From positions 1 to 64,000 of the forward strand of contig NZ_FTNA01000002.1 in assembly GCF_900156205.1 (NCBI RefSeq): DNA of 64,000 bases, in the 5' to 3' direction. The translations under genes and the position numbers were made by a program. Positions 1 to 13,798 of the stretch are shown piece by piece. The notes beneath the pieces were generated by a model that did not search any database, was not told where the DNA came from, and saw only the letters and a list, made by a program, of their open reading frames with translations. Source of the stretch: Leptospira interrogans (GTDB taxonomy: Bacteria > Spirochaetota > Leptospiria > Leptospirales > Leptospiraceae). Each line of letters begins with the position of its first letter. The stretch's first letter is position 1.

Positions 1-28
1 ATTGGTTACACTGAACTTATGTTAAAAT

Positions 29-262
29 AACGTGAGTTCCGGCGTAAGAAATTCATGATTCTGAAAAAAGTTGGAATCTGAACTTTATAGATCGATTCTT
101 TAAATGTGGGAGCTACCACAATTTATAAAATAGAAGTTTATAACGATTGAATCTGTCGTATTCAAGTGTGGGAACTCTCACAAATCACGATCTTAAGAAT
201 CAATTCTAAAATTGTAGGAACTCATACTTTTAAAAAATTCTTTCTCAACCGAGCTCACATTA
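29..262 (+). repeat. Palindrome-rich intergenic element, copy 1
   Basis: The element opens with AACGTGAGTTC (29-39) followed by CGGCGTAAGAAAT, and closes with the imperfect inverse GAGCTCACATTA (251-262). Inside are two near-palindromes, TGTGGGAGCTACCACA (105-120) and TGTGGGAACTCTCACA (167-182), and a degenerate GTAGGAACTCATAC half-site near 215. The same order of modules recurs at 4373-4593, 33552-33728 and 47540-47806. No reading frame is present. It may be a non-autonomous mobile repeat or a structured RNA module; the sequence alone does not decide. Confidence 0.7.
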
Positions 263-618
263 AAAAAATAGGTTTTCAATTTTGATGATGGTTGCAAAAC
301 AGCGGTTTTGTGTAAAAAATTCATTGGACGGTGATTTTTTTGTATTTTATAGTAGTTCCCACAATTTTCAAAGTTTAACTATAAATCTACGATTTGTAAG
401 AATTCCCACATCTATTTTTTACGAAAAAATTGACCTAAGATAAAACGGATTTTTTATACCGAATTCACGTAAACTTTAAACTACTGATCTCTATTAAATC
501 AAGTATCTAAGTGTTTATCCCAAAGTGTCATTTCGAATAAATTTGATAGAATCCAATATGAAAACGATTGAAGTGTAGGAAAATTCAGCAGAACGCTCTT
601 TCAAATTCATGGGTGCTC

Positions 619-753
619 GAAGTAACTCAGCGTCTCACTCTCTGAATGCCGATCCTTAAAACGCATTCTCTGAGTTTTAAGGATCGCGTTTTATAATAAA
701 TTGAAACTAAAGACGAAATATCGTATAACGTTTCTCTTATGCAATTTATTGAC
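619..753 (+). repeat. Mosaic dispersed repeat, copy a
   Basis: This stretch shares several blocks with the reverse complement of 42382-42481: GAAGTAACTCAGCGTCTCAC, then ATAATAAATT and ACTAAAGACGA, then ATGCAATTTATTGAC. Copy a carries an extra insert containing a perfect 12-bp inverted repeat, GATCCTTAAAAC (651-662) and GTTTTAAGGATC (674-685), around an 11-nt loop. The blocks are conserved while the spacers differ, which suggests an old repeat rather than a recent duplication. No coding capacity. Confidence 0.6.
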
Positions 754-816
754 TGGAGCTGAACGCACGGTTCGGCAACGCCGAATTTGCCTAAATTTTT
801 TTACATTGAATTTGCG

Positions 817-921
817 TTAGAGTTGTTGAAAAATTCCATACTGGAGATTAACAAAACTGATTCAATCGACCGTTTTCATGAAATAGAAACGGATGAGAAT
901 TCATTTTTCAAAAACTCTATT
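817..921 (+). repeat. MITE-like element, copy 1
   Basis: About 105 bp bounded by TTAGAGTTGTTGAAAAATT on the left and the imperfect inverse AATTCATTTTTCAAAAACTC on the right. The interior contains CCGTTT...AAACGG arms around TCATGAAATAG, so the whole element could fold as one long hairpin. Related copies lie at 44158-44255 (same orientation) and at 49136-49238 and 62071-62172 (opposite orientation). The terminal inverted repeats, small size and lack of a gene fit a MITE or RUP-type repeat. No transposase source is in the window. Confidence 0.7.
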
Positions 922-1607
922 ATTGATGTGTAAACTATTGGATTCAATGTTTTATTATATAGTCATAGTAGCAAACGCTATAAGATTGATTACCGTGATT
1001 ACTCGTATGCATAAAAATAATATTTATGCTGAACTTGTTTTAAAACTTAAAATGCGGGATTTTCTTCAAAAGGCCAACAAACTCAGATTAAATGTAATTT
1101 TTTGAAAATTCCATATCTTTGTAAAATCAATCTTTAATTTGAGGTATTATTTTTATACGTTCGGGTAGTAATTTTGATTTTAGGACACTGTTTCAGCACA
1201 AAATATTAATACTTTTTTATATAGTTCTGAGTAAGTAATTCCTAAAAAATTATAAAAATTTGTAATTCCCTGTATCTTTTTTTGCGAAGAAAGTTTAAGA
1301 CCATCCTTTCCAATTTACATCAGAAGAATTTTCATCATTTTATTGGTCCCTAAATTTGAAAAATAAATTAAGGGCTATATAAAAGAACTCCTAATGTTTC
1401 CCACTGAAGCGTGTTTTACAACGAAAATTCATAATATTCGGTTTTATAAAAATAGATAAAAAAGATTAAAAATAGTATCAGAAATTTTTCGTGTATAATA
1501 AAAAGTATAGGCTTTGTTTTGCGATTTATGTAAGTATTAAATATTTTTATTTCTAAATTAGATCAGATCACTATCTTTAACAACAAGTGAAAGTATATAT
1601 AAAAATA

Positions 1608-2036
<429 letters not shown>

Positions 2037-2064
2037 GAAGAATCCTTTACCAGAATCTTTTCCA

Positions 2065-2103
<39 letters not shown>

Positions 2104-2127
2104 AGAATTTCCAATATTTTTAATTCT

Positions 2128-3366
2128 GTGATCGCAATTCTCAAGAATCGTAGAAGTCCGTTCTACTTGGCGACTACGTTCTTAATTCTATTATTATTTG
2201 CATTATTTGCTTCTACGCTCGCTTTTATTTTTACAGGCGTTTTGATCTTAATACTTTTGATCCATCCTCTTCTTTTAAATTGGATCGGAAAATTATACGG
2301 ACAAGAAGACATCGCCGATGAAGTTCATTTTGCTAAAACCAAAGACGGATGGAATCTGGCTCTTCACAGACATGTTCCTATTCAACCAAATCCTCAATTA
2401 GCACCTGTGTTGGTGGTTCATGGAATTGCTACCAATAAGTTTGTGATGGATCTGGATCGAAGACATTCTTTACCTTATTATTTGAAACTTAGAGGATATG
2501 ACGTGTTTGCGGTTTCACTTAGAGGTTGTGGAAGATCTTATCATGAGAGTCCTACACGTTACGAGGATTTTACTTTCGATGACATCGTAAAATATGATGT
2601 TCCAGCTATGATTGAAAAGGTGAAAAAAATCACCGGTTCCGATAGGATTTCGTATGTAGGCCATTCTATGGGGGCGATGATTTTATATTCGCATTTTTGT
2701 ATATCTGAACATAAAAAAGATGTAGAAGACATTGCCGCTTTTGTATCGTTAGGTGGACCAGGAAACCTAAACCATATCGGAATTACTCTAATCGGAATGC
2801 TTTCTAGGTTTCCACGTGCGAGAAAGATGTTGGATCTTAAATTTGGGGCTTCTATTCTCGCACCGTTGGCTGGGGAACTTTATACTCCGATTGACGAAGT
2901 TTTATATAACCCTAATACAACTTCCTCCAGAACAGTTAAGAAAATTATGAAAAACGCAATTGAGAATGTTTCGGATGGAGTTACGGAACAGTTTATGCAT
3001 TGGATAGAAACGAAACGGATGCATTCTCTCAATGGGTTTTATGATTATGTTCAACTTCAGAAAAAAATTTCTGTACCTTCTTTGTTTATTGCTGGAGAAA
3101 AAGATGTGATTGCAACTCCGGAATCTGTTCGTTCCGTGTATGAAAAGGCAAGTTCTAGAAAAAAAGAATTTAGAGTGATTTCTAAAGCGAACGGAGCTTC
3201 CGATGATTACGGTCACGCCTGTCTTGTAATGGGTGATCGTGCGGAAGACGACGTATTTCAACATGTGGAATCTTTTTTGAAGAAACACGGACTCAGAGAC
3301 CAACCAGGAATCGGAACCAAGATCAAGGAGGGAATTCTTTCCGCTTTATTTAGGTTTCGCGGTTAG
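2128..3366 (+). CDS. Membrane-anchored alpha/beta hydrolase
   Basis: A 412-residue alpha/beta-hydrolase-fold protein. Two hydrophobic stretches fill residues 12-50 and probably anchor it in the membrane. The fold follows: VVHGIATNK (oxyanion region, about residue 97), then GHSMGA with Ser180 as nucleophile. The acid is probably in GEKDVIATPE and the histidine in DDYGHACLVMG near the C-terminus. The substrate cannot be read from sequence; lipases and poly(hydroxyalkanoate) depolymerase-like esterases share this layout. The start is a GTG without a clear ribosome site, so the N-terminus is uncertain. It lies divergent to the 1608-2036 gene. Confidence 0.8.
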   Translation: MIAILKNRRSPFYLATTFLILLLFALFASTLAFIFTGVLILILLIHPLLLNWIGKLYGQEDIADEVHFAKTKDGWNLALHRHVPIQPNPQLAPVLVVHGIATNKFVMDLDRRHSLPYYLKLRGYDVFAVSLRGCGRSYHESPTRYEDFTFDDIVKYDVPAMIEKVKKITGSDRISYVGHSMGAMILYSHFCISEHKKDVEDIAAFVSLGGPGNLNHIGITLIGMLSRFPRARKMLDLKFGASILAPLAGELYTPIDEVLYNPNTTSSRTVKKIMKNAIENVSDGVTEQFMHWIETKRMHSLNGFYDYVQLQKKISVPSLFIAGEKDVIATPESVRSVYEKASSRKKEFRVISKANGASDDYGHACLVMGDRAEDDVFQHVESFLKKHGLRDQPGIGTKIKEGILSALFRFRG

Positions 3367-3640
3367 ATCTTTGCCTAAGAGCTGCTTATATCTTTAATAT
3401 GATTTTTGACTGTTCTAAAAATGGGTATTTACGAAAATTTTCGGATTACTCGAGATAAGATTCCAATTGCTGGTCTGTTCGCAAATTTCGCTCAGTGAGA
3501 GTGATGTTCGAAAGATTATGATATTGATATTACATAAATTCGATCATATCGATTTTGGAAGCGTTGGCGAAGGCGTCGATAAGTAAATTCTATTTCGGGA
3601 TTTACGTTGACGGATTCCTTTTCGGTCACAGATTAGATGT

Positions 3641-4309
<669 letters not shown>

Positions 4310-5245
4310 TTATTTTGTAAAATCATATAATTGAATATATTTTTATATTATTTTTTTATAATATATTTATTTAACGCGAGTTTGGTGTAAGAAATCCGTG
4401 TTCATTTTTCTGAAAAAATTAGAATCTGGACTTTGTAGATCGATTCTTAAAATGTGGGAACTCCCACAAAACTTAAGATTGTCTATATAATGATGCAGTA
4501 GTTCCCACAAATCGCAATTTTTACAAATCAATTCTAAAATTGTAGAAACTCATACTTTTAGAAAATTCATCTTCTTGCATCGAATTCACGTTATAGAATA
4601 CTCAAAATCCTGCTTCTGAACGGAATTTATCTAAAAATTCATGAATGGGATCGTAGTTTCACAAAAATATGGGAAATCATACAATTTTTAATATTGTTCA
4701 AAAGTTTATAAATTGTTCCGAGAAACTTAAAATGTGGGAACTCCCACAAATCACGATTTTACAGATGAATTTTGAAAGTGTGGGAACTTATACGTAAACA
4801 AAAGCAGGCTTATAAACCAAAACTCGCTAAAATTACACAATTTGTGGGAATTACTGCAATTTATGAAAAGGTTCAGTACGATTTTTTTCAAGTTTTGGGA
4901 TAAAACTTAAATATAAGTTTTTCTATAGATCGTGTTCAAACTCAGCAAAACGCTCTTTATGAATCGCGTTTTAGGCCGTTTGAGTAACTCAATATAATAA
5001 TTACTTTTGTATTGATTCTATCGAATTCACGTTTTACTGAGTAAGAGCGACCATTGAAATTAATTCATCGCTTTTCTGTTATAGACAGAGCCTGGATAGA
5101 TGTTACTTGAGTTCAGAAAACAATATTGAGTTTTTATTCATCTAGATTTTCTTACATCTAACTCACGTTAAATAGAATAAGTTTCTGCAAAATCGATTCG
5201 TTCTGAGGCTCAAAATTAACTCTTCAAAAATACTAGATCAAGTTT
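4310..5245. other. Repeat-rich intergenic island
   Basis: No gene is supported in these 936 bp. It contains the complete palindrome element at 4373-4593. Beyond that lies another perfect-type site, TGTGGGAACTCCCACA at 4733-4748, with degenerate sites near 4668, 4777 and 4843. GAATTCACGTT and AACTCACGTTA end modules also occur near 5022 and 5160. The block at 4935-5000 shares words such as AACGCTCTTT and GAGTAACTCA with 585-640, so it is probably a decayed copy of the mosaic repeat. Confidence 0.7.
4373..4593 (+). repeat. Palindrome-rich intergenic element, copy 2
   Basis: This is the clearest copy of the family. It opens with AACGCGAGTTTGGTGTAAGAA (shortened here to the shared module AACGCGAGTTTGG) and closes with GAATTCACGTTA (4582-4593). 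The central site TGTGGGAACTCCCACA (4453-4468) is a near-perfect palindrome, followed by an AGTTCCCACAAATC half-site and a degenerate GTAGAAACTCATAC. Spacers such as TAGATCGATTCTT are also shared with copies 1 and 4. No reading frame is present. Confidence 0.7.
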
Positions 5246-5995
5246 TTATAAAAGATTCAACTGGCTGCATTTCTCTCTAAAAAGTAAAAATCCTTTTTGA
5301 TCTTCTTCCGTAATTTTATAATGAAGTTCTTTTGTAAGATATTCTCGGACTAGGGTGGAAGAAAGTCTGGATTCATGAGAGATAATTTCTTCTATGTGAG
5401 AAACTCCATATTCTAAAGATTGAATGAAGATAAGATCGTCTAATTTTAAGGATTTTTTACTCGCCCAAAGGGCAAATATAAAACCGAGTCCTGTAAGTTC
5501 GTTCCACCACTGAGCTAAATCCTTGACCTCGTAAAACTCTGGATTCCATTTTGCCAAAAGAGCGTTGTCTCCAAATAACATGTGTGAACCGATTCCATTT
5601 GAAATTTTTTCCTGAATCAATTTTGAATCGGTAGGTTCTACATAGGGAATCAAACCGCTTTCTTCATAAATTAAAACTCGAACTAGGGCCACACTCGTTT
5701 TAGATCCATTGTCCGTTAAGATTTGTTTGGGAGGAAAATTTTCTCTTTTATTTTTAAAAAAGAGAATGGACCTTACCTTTTCCCGAGCGCAGACTCCGGT
5801 ACCGTAATAAGTGTTTAAGACATGATCGTTTCGAATACATTCGATCGAAGAAATCAATCCTAAATCGATGGTTCCGTTTAATAGATAATCTTTTAAAATG
5901 GCGGGATTTTCCGGAACAATCTCGTGTTTCTTATTTTTTTCGAATCCCCAAGTCAATGGTCTGGCGTTTAAATGTTTAACAATTCCAATTTTCAA
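5246..5995 (-). CDS. mqnA: Chorismate dehydratase MqnA (futalosine menaquinone pathway)
   Basis: A 249-residue MqnA/MqnD-family protein. MqnA converts chorismate to 3-[(1-carboxyvinyl)oxy]benzoate, the first committed step of the futalosine route to menaquinone, in the cytoplasm. The N-terminus has the family pattern ([17 protein letters not shown]), followed by [15 protein letters not shown], a segment typical of this periplasmic-binding-like fold. A C-terminal [10 protein letters not shown] stretch matches the hinge region. The length is slightly below the family norm of about 270. The gene starts inside the stop of the DUF2007 gene upstream (ATGA overlap), so the two are translationally coupled. 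No other mqn gene is in the window. Confidence 0.8.
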   Translation of the reverse strand: MKIGIVKHLNARPLTWGFEKNKKHEIVPENPAILKDYLLNGTIDLGLISSIECIRNDHVLNTYYGTGVCAREKVRSILFFKNKRENFPPKQILTDNGSKTSVALVRVLIYEESGLIPYVEPTDSKLIQEKISNGIGSHMLFGDNALLAKWNPEFYEVKDLAQWWNELTGLGFIFALWASKKSLKLDDLIFIQSLEYGVSHIEEIISHESRLSSTLVREYLTKELHYKITEEDQKGFLLFREKCSQLNLL

Positions 5996-6246
5996 CGATT
6001 TTCTCTTTCTAAAAACTCCAATAAAATCGGATAATCTGAGTTTGCTAAATATAGAATTGCACAGTGATTGGCCGCTGGAACGGCGGCTCCTTCTAAAAAA
6101 AACAATTCTTCTCCGACTACAAAATAATGAATTTCTCTAGAATCTAAAAACGATTTTACGATGGAAAGCAACATTGGGTCTGTCGTTTCCCAGCGAGCCG
6201 AAAAATCGTCTTCATTTTCTTGTTCGTTTCTTTCAAAAGGTTCCAT
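5992..6246 (-). CDS. DUF2007-like small protein
   Basis: A protein of about 84 residues. I prefer the ATG at 6246 to the upstream TTG at 6267, although neither has a strong ribosome site. The segment [29 protein letters not shown] is the typical helix and strand of the DUF2007 (putative signal-transducing) fold. It ends with [17 protein letters not shown], which fits the family's C-terminal helix. It is translationally coupled to mqnA by an ATGA overlap, so the two are probably made together. No specific biochemical role is established for the family. Confidence 0.7.
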   Translation of the reverse strand: MEPFERNEQENEDDFSARWETTDPMLLSIVKSFLDSREIHYFVVGEELFFLEGAAVPAANHCAILYLANSDYPILLEFLERENR

Positions 6247-6455
6247 AAAAAGTTTCAAAAAACGCAACGTTTGAATTCCATTTTTTATACCGTCTCATTT
6301 TATCAACGGTTTTCAACCAGAAAGTTTTTATCGATTCGAAACGATAAGAATTAAAATTGAGAAAAATTACAAAACGATTTTTTAATTCATATCTTGAAAA
6401 CCTAAATTTGTAACTCTTGACAGAGGATTCGGTTTTTTATAAACCATTTCAAAAT

Positions 6456-7328
<873 letters not shown>

Positions 7329-7810
7329 TTTTAAAATGAAGAGTTTTGACCTTTCGCTCGGAAATATCTAATCTTTTGAAAGTTTTTTTATAAAATTAGA
7401 TTTGTGTTATTCAGAGCTATAACACGATACTCAATATTTTGTTTTGAAACAGTACTTTGTAATTAAAATTTACGGAACTTAATTTTATAGGATCAGTAGT
7501 TCTCACAGAAATATATTCTTTTCTGAATAAAAATACTAAAAGAGTAATTCTAAGTAATTTAAAAAAATCACTAATCAAACTAAATTAGTTCTTCAAAATC
7601 GTTTTAAAAACCTAGTGTTTAATTTTAAAGAATGATCAACTACTAATCTCTATAAAAGTAACGTAAATTTTTATCATAAAACACTGTTTCGCGGTACAAA
7701 TTGGTTTTTATTATATAGCTCTTGAATAAAGAGAAAACAATTCAGATTCCGTTTTTATTTCTTTTGATACAATTCAGCTTATTGATGATTGAAACGTTTT
7801 CAAAAAATTT
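7329..7810. other. Intergenic stretch with no gene
   Basis: This gap of 482 bp is AT-rich and shows no gene in either strand. A single weak half-site (AGTTCTCACAG near 7498) recalls the palindrome family, but I find no complete repeat element here. No convincing terminator follows cheR, which is convergent with the HIT gene. Confidence 0.6.
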
Positions 7811-8332
7811 CTATGAAAATTCTTTCCAGATTCGAATCCATTCCTTTTGCATTTCATAAGGTTCGTAAATTACAATTCTTGAATTTGCTAATACGTCTAA
7901 AAATCCGGCTTCGTTTGGGAATCTAGGAACGATGTGTTCGTGAATATGAGGAATTGAACCTCCCGAATTTTTACCTAGATTATAACCTAAGTTGAAACCC
8001 TGAACGTTCCAAAGTTTTTTTAAAATAGAAATTGCTTTTACAGTTCCTTCATGAATTTCCATTGCTTCTTCTTTGGTTAATTCTTCGTAGGAAAGTATAT
8101 GGCGTTTTGGAAAAACGATTAGATGTCCAGGATTATAAGGGTAAAGATTTACCGAAACAATAGTAAAATTAGTTTCTGCAACGGTAAGATTAGGAACTTC
8201 CGGATCCTTTCTACAAATTCCGCAAAGAATACAATCTACATCGGGTCTTTTCCCTCTCGCATAATCCAGTTTGTGAATAGAAAAAAGATTTTTCCTAGGT
8301 TCGTCCCATTGTGTAGAATTTGAATCTTCCAT
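7811..8332 (-). CDS. HIT-family nucleotide hydrolase or transferase
   Basis: A 173-residue histidine-triad protein. The triad reads [10 protein letters not shown] near residue 130, with the active-site central histidine in the usual context. The N-terminal CILCGIC pair of cysteines suggests the zinc site seen in many bacterial HIT proteins. [17 protein letters not shown] is the conserved nucleotide-binding strand. Relatives hydrolyse or phosphorolyse dinucleoside polyphosphates such as Ap4A or adenosine phosphoramidates; the exact substrate cannot be assigned. I use the ATG at 8332; a TTG three codons upstream is possible. Confidence 0.88.
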   Translation of the reverse strand: MEDSNSTQWDEPRKNLFSIHKLDYARGKRPDVDCILCGICRKDPEVPNLTVAETNFTIVSVNLYPYNPGHLIVFPKRHILSYEELTKEEAMEIHEGTVKAISILKKLWNVQGFNLGYNLGKNSGGSIPHIHEHIVPRFPNEAGFLDVLANSRIVIYEPYEMQKEWIRIWKEFS

Positions 8333-8621
8333 TACACACAAATTATTTGAATCTTCTTTTGTGTCAAAAAATTAGCGTACGTTTGTAAAACATGAATAGA
8401 TTTTTAAAATCTATTCATGTGTTTTTATAGTAAATTTGAGGTATAAGTTCATCCTTCCGGAAAAAGATAAAATGTGGGAACTCCCACTTTTAAATTTTCA
8501 AAAACGAGAAATTGAGTAGAACCCTGAAAATGTGGGAACCCACACAAAATAACCGATTCGATTCAATTTTTGAGAATTTCTACAGATGGGCCGTCAAGAA
8601 TTTTCATGATTTAGAGTTATA
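8333..8621. other. Short intergenic region with two palindromes
   Basis: This 289-bp gap separates the divergent HIT gene from the wall operon and so must contain promoters in both directions. It carries TGTGGGAACTCCCAC (8473-8487) and TGTGGGAACCCACACA (8531-8546). The second is only about 75 bp upstream of the rsmH start. Whether these are repeats or operators cannot be told from sequence. Confidence 0.6.
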
Positions 8622-9626
8622 ATGGAATCTCCTTGCAGGACCATCACTTTAGAAAAGAATGGAACTAGTTTGGAACCAGTTCATTATTCAGTTCAAGGAA
8701 AAGAGATTCTTCAAATTTTTAAGGAGAATTTTCAAAAAGAAGATCCGGTATTATTTTTAGATGGAACTGCTGGAGAAGGAGGGCATAGCTTTTTATTTTT
8801 AAAAGAATTTCCCAATTCCAGAATTATACTTTGTGACAGAGATCCAATTATGCTTTCAAGGGCGCTCACAAGGCTTTCCGATTTTTCAGAAAGGGTCGTT
8901 TCGATCCAAACAAACTTTTCCGAGATCAATCAAAAGCTTCTAACTTCTTATGGAATTGATCAAACTCCACAGGGAATTTTACTGGATCTTGGAATTTCCA
9001 CATTTCATCTTTTTCATTCAGGGAGGGGTTTTAGTTTTCGAGAATCAGAACCTTTGGATATGAGACTCAACCCAAATAGTGGACAGAGTGCAGAAGAAAT
9101 TCTGAATATATATCCTAAAGATAGATTGATGAATATATTTTATACGTATGGAGAAGAGAGATGGTCCAAAAAAATCGCAGAAGTGATTGTAGAAACTAGA
9201 AAACAAAATTCAATTTCAACTACTTTTGAACTTGCGAATTTGGTTTCTAAAATAATTCCCCGAAAGTTTTGGCCGCCGGGAAGACATCCAGCAACTCGAA
9301 TCTTTCAAGCGCTTCGGATTGAAGTCAATCAGGAGTTGGCTCATATCGAAAATGGACTCAAACTCCTTTTGGATCTTTTGCGTTTGGGAGGAGTGATACA
9401 AGTGATCTCGTTTCATTCTCTAGAAGATAGAATCGTTAAAAATTCTTTTAGAGATTATGCGAAACAAAACGGATTTGAGCTTCTTACTAAAAAGCCGATT
9501 CTTCCTTCCCAAGAGGAAATTGACGAGAATCCCGCTTCTCGTTCAGCAAAATTGAGAATACTTAGAAAAACAAAATCGGTCGATAAAAAATATAGAAATA
9601 AAAATTTCGAAGAAGAGGAAGAATAA
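8622..9626 (+). CDS. rsmH: 16S rRNA (cytosine1402-N4)-methyltransferase RsmH
   Basis: A 334-residue SAM-dependent methyltransferase, formerly MraW. It N4-methylates C1402 of 16S rRNA in the decoding centre. [14 protein letters not shown] is the SAM-binding loop. [28 protein letters not shown] and [10 protein letters not shown] are all diagnostic of the family. The length is slightly above the usual 310. It opens the wall and division operon, as in most bacteria, but mraZ is missing upstream. The gap to the next gene is only six bases. Confidence 0.95.
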   Translation: MESPCRTITLEKNGTSLEPVHYSVQGKEILQIFKENFQKEDPVLFLDGTAGEGGHSFLFLKEFPNSRIILCDRDPIMLSRALTRLSDFSERVVSIQTNFSEINQKLLTSYGIDQTPQGILLDLGISTFHLFHSGRGFSFRESEPLDMRLNPNSGQSAEEILNIYPKDRLMNIFYTYGEERWSKKIAEVIVETRKQNSISTTFELANLVSKIIPRKFWPPGRHPATRIFQALRIEVNQELAHIENGLKLLLDLLRLGGVIQVISFHSLEDRIVKNSFRDYAKQNGFELLTKKPILPSQEEIDENPASRSAKLRILRKTKSVDKKYRNKNFEEEEE

Positions 9627-9963
9627 AAATAGATGTCGTCGTTTTCTGCGTTACTAAAACATTCCGTTTGGAGAGATCTCTGGACTTTATTTTTGAACCT
9701 AGGAAAAGTGATTCTTTTTTTAAGTTTATTCTTTCTTTATGTTTGGCAGAACGTTCAAGTCGCCAGGCTCAACAGAGAAATAGGAATTGCTACGAATGAA
9801 AAAATCAAACAGATTAAAAAGAACGACGATTTAAAAATTGGAGTCGCCACTTATACTTCCGCGAGAAGAATCGAAACTCTTTACAGAAAAACATACAACT
9901 ATCTTCCTATCACAGTGGGGGATAGAATCGTCACTTTGAATTTACCTCCTGAAAAAAACGAAG

Positions 9964-11508
<1,545 letters not shown>

Positions 11509-11540
11509 TACTCCGTTTTTTTGAAAACAGGGCAGGAAAA

Positions 11541-12647
11541 ATGTTTTATTATCTTTATGATCTTTATTTCAATCATCTAGACTCGCTTCGAATTTTCAGT
11601 TATGTTACCTTTAGAGCTCTGATGGCCGGTTTGACTTCTATGTTAGTCACGTTTTGGTTCGGACATAAGATCATCGACTTTTTATACGGATTAAAATTTA
11701 GAGAATCCGTTCGAGATGACGGTCCCAAGTCTCACGAAATTAAAAAAGGAACACCTACGATGGGAGGACTTTTGATCATAGGTTCTCTTTTGATTTCAGT
11801 TTTACTCTGGGGAAATTTAAAAAATCCGAATGTGATTTTACTTTCCGTATTCTCCCTTTCTTTTTCTGTGTTGGGTTTTGCGGACGATTATATGAAGTCA
11901 GTAAAAAAAATCAAAGGTGGAATGAGGGCAAGAACTAAGTTTATACTTTCAATTTTGATCTCTTTTATTTTTTGTATATTATTTTTTTATTATACAGGAA
12001 CGACTGGTCAAACTGGTAAGATCTCTTTTCAACTTACTGATTTATTTTTTCCTTTTATCAAAGGACCCGTAATTGCGTTAGGCATAATTGCTATTCCTTT
12101 TTCAATTCTTGTCATTATTGGTTCTTCTCACGCTGTGAATTTGACGGACGGACTTGATGGTCTTGCAACGGGAACCGTTTTGATTTCAGTGATGACTTTA
12201 GGAGTTATTGCTTATTTTTCCGGAACTCCTATTGTAGCGAATTACTTGAACATTCCTTATCTTCCGGGGGCACACGAATATTCAGTGTTTCTTTCCGCAC
12301 TCACAGGTGCACTTTTTGGTTTTTTATGGTTCAATGCACACCCCGCTCAAGTGTTTATGGGTGATACCGGTTCTTTGTTTTTAGGAGCAACACTCGGGAT
12401 GATAGTGATTCTTTTGAAGAAGGAAATTTTACTTTTAATCTTGGGAGCGATTTTCGTGAGTGAGGCTCTTTCGGTGATACTTCAAGTAGGTTCGTTTAAA
12501 CTGACCGGAAAAAGAATCTTTAAGATGGCTCCGCTTCATCATCATTTTGAGTTAGGTGGATTGAAGGAAACTAAGATAGTGATTCGTTTTTGGATCATTG
12601 CAGTCATTTTGGCGATTATATCTCTCTCGACTTTGAAAATTCAATGA
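11541..12647 (+). CDS. mraY: Phospho-MurNAc-pentapeptide transferase MraY
   Basis: A 368-residue polytopic membrane enzyme. It transfers phospho-MurNAc-pentapeptide to undecaprenyl phosphate to give lipid I on the inner face of the cytoplasmic membrane. [20 protein letters not shown] (with the catalytic Asp pair) and [10 protein letters not shown] are the conserved cytoplasmic loops. [10 protein letters not shown] and the histidine-rich [10 protein letters not shown] also match. About ten membrane segments are visible, as expected. The stop overlaps the ftsW start (ATGA). Confidence 0.96.
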   Translation: MFYYLYDLYFNHLDSLRIFSYVTFRALMAGLTSMLVTFWFGHKIIDFLYGLKFRESVRDDGPKSHEIKKGTPTMGGLLIIGSLLISVLLWGNLKNPNVILLSVFSLSFSVLGFADDYMKSVKKIKGGMRARTKFILSILISFIFCILFFYYTGTTGQTGKISFQLTDLFFPFIKGPVIALGIIAIPFSILVIIGSSHAVNLTDGLDGLATGTVLISVMTLGVIAYFSGTPIVANYLNIPYLPGAHEYSVFLSALTGALFGFLWFNAHPAQVFMGDTGSLFLGATLGMIVILLKKEILLLILGAIFVSEALSVILQVGSFKLTGKRIFKMAPLHHHFELGGLKETKIVIRFWIIAVILAIISLSTLKIQ

Positions 12648-13798
12648 TCAATTTTATCATAAGAAAGTGGAGAGAGTTTTGGCTTCCCGGAAAAAATTCC
12701 TTAGACGTTCTTTTGATCGTGACGATTTTTATTCTCTTATTTACCGGGCTATGTGTTATGTATTCTTCTTCCAGTATTACCGCTTGGAGAGAGTTTAAAG
12801 ATTCCGAATATTTTTTAAAAAAACAAACGATTTGGATCTGTGTGGGATTAGTTTTCTTTTTTTTCTTTTCCTTATTTCCTTATCAAAAACTCGAAAAACT
12901 AGCGTTAATCGGAATTGTTTTGGCGATTGGTCTTTTGATTCTGGTTTTTATTCCTGGAATTGGAAAATCTGTTTCTACGTATTACGGAAGAAACTTTCAT
13001 AGATGGATTGCTATAGGGCCGTATCAACTACAACCTTCCGAAGTGGCTAAGGTGGCGGTACTTGTTTATCTAGCCTCTCTCTTTCAAAAATTGAAATTAG
13101 AAATTACTCTGGACTATAAAAAACTTTTAATACCCATTTTACTTCTTTTGACAGTGATCGTGTTGATTCTTGTAGAGCCCGCATTTGGAACCACACTCGA
13201 AATTCTATTTGTCATTTTAGGTTTTATTTTTTTATTCGGATTTCCATTTCGAAACCTGCTCATTGCAGGAATTGTTTCGCTTCCTTTAATTTACATTTTA
13301 ATCGATCGTGTTGGTTATCGAAAGAAAAGGGTGGAGGTTTGGCTCGATCCGTATCGGTATCGTTTTGACGAAGGTCATCAGCTTGTGACTTCGTTTCGAG
13401 CATTTTTAGATGGTGGATGGTTTGGAAATAAATTGGCGTCTGGTTATGCGCACAGGTATTTAACTTACAGTCATACCGACTTTGTACTAGCTACGTTTGT
13501 CGAAGATTTTGGTTTTATTGGATTTATGACATTTATTTTTCTGGTTCTACTTTTATTGTTCCGAAGTTTTTATCTGATCCAAAAAGTTCAAGATCCATTT
13601 GGATTTTACTTAGGGGCGGGAATTTTGATCGTTTTAGGAACTCAGTTTATCATCAATATGTTTGTGGTAACTGGAATTTTTCCGATTACTGGAATCAGTT
13701 TGCCGTTTGTGAGTTACGGAGGATCTTCAATTCTGATCGTATTAATTTCTCTCGGAATTCTTGTCAATATTACTCGAAAGGAAAATCTGGGATTATGA
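12644..13798 (+). CDS. ftsW: FtsW, septal peptidoglycan polymerase (SEDS family)
   Basis: A SEDS glycosyltransferase of about 384 residues with around ten membrane helices, acting with a class B PBP at the septum. I start at the ATG at 12644, which overlaps the mraY stop; the longer frame from 12590 only adds out-of-frame mraY sequence. [17 protein letters not shown] is the family signature. [10 protein letters not shown] and the C-terminal [14 protein letters not shown] are also diagnostic. The stop overlaps the murG start (ATGA), so mraY, ftsW and murG are coupled. FtsW and RodA are hard to separate by sequence; the context favours FtsW. Confidence 0.92.
   Translation: MINFIIRKWREFWLPGKNSLDVLLIVTIFILLFTGLCVMYSSSSITAWREFKDSEYFLKKQTIWICVGLVFFFFFSLFPYQKLEKLALIGIVLAIGLLILVFIPGIGKSVSTYYGRNFHRWIAIGPYQLQPSEVAKVAVLVYLASLFQKLKLEITLDYKKLLIPILLLLTVIVLILVEPAFGTTLEILFVILGFIFLFGFPFRNLLIAGIVSLPLIYILIDRVGYRKKRVEVWLDPYRYRFDEGHQLVTSFRAFLDGGWFGNKLASGYAHRYLTYSHTDFVLATFVEDFGFIGFMTFIFLVLLLLFRSFYLIQKVQDPFGFYLGAGILIVLGTQFIINMFVVTGIFPITGISLPFVSYGGSSILIVLISLGILVNITRKENLGL

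Larger units (their letters stand above)
1..1607. other. Gene-free repeat island
   Basis: I see no credible gene in these 1.6 kb. The only reading frame of note (893-1105) starts inside a dispersed repeat and resembles no family. Instead the stretch holds a bounded palindrome-rich element (29-262), the long hairpin of a mosaic repeat (619-753) and a MITE-like element (817-921). Further half-sites of the TGTGGGAACT type lie near 350 and 396. From about 1100 to 1607 the DNA is very AT-rich with no structure I recognise. Confidence 0.75.

Noticed and set aside
893..1105. Open frame of 70 codons
   Set aside because: It starts inside the MITE-like copy, has no family match, and lies in an otherwise gene-free island.
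12590..12643. Longer start for ftsW
   Set aside because: It reads mraY out of frame; the ATG overlapping the mraY stop fits the family.
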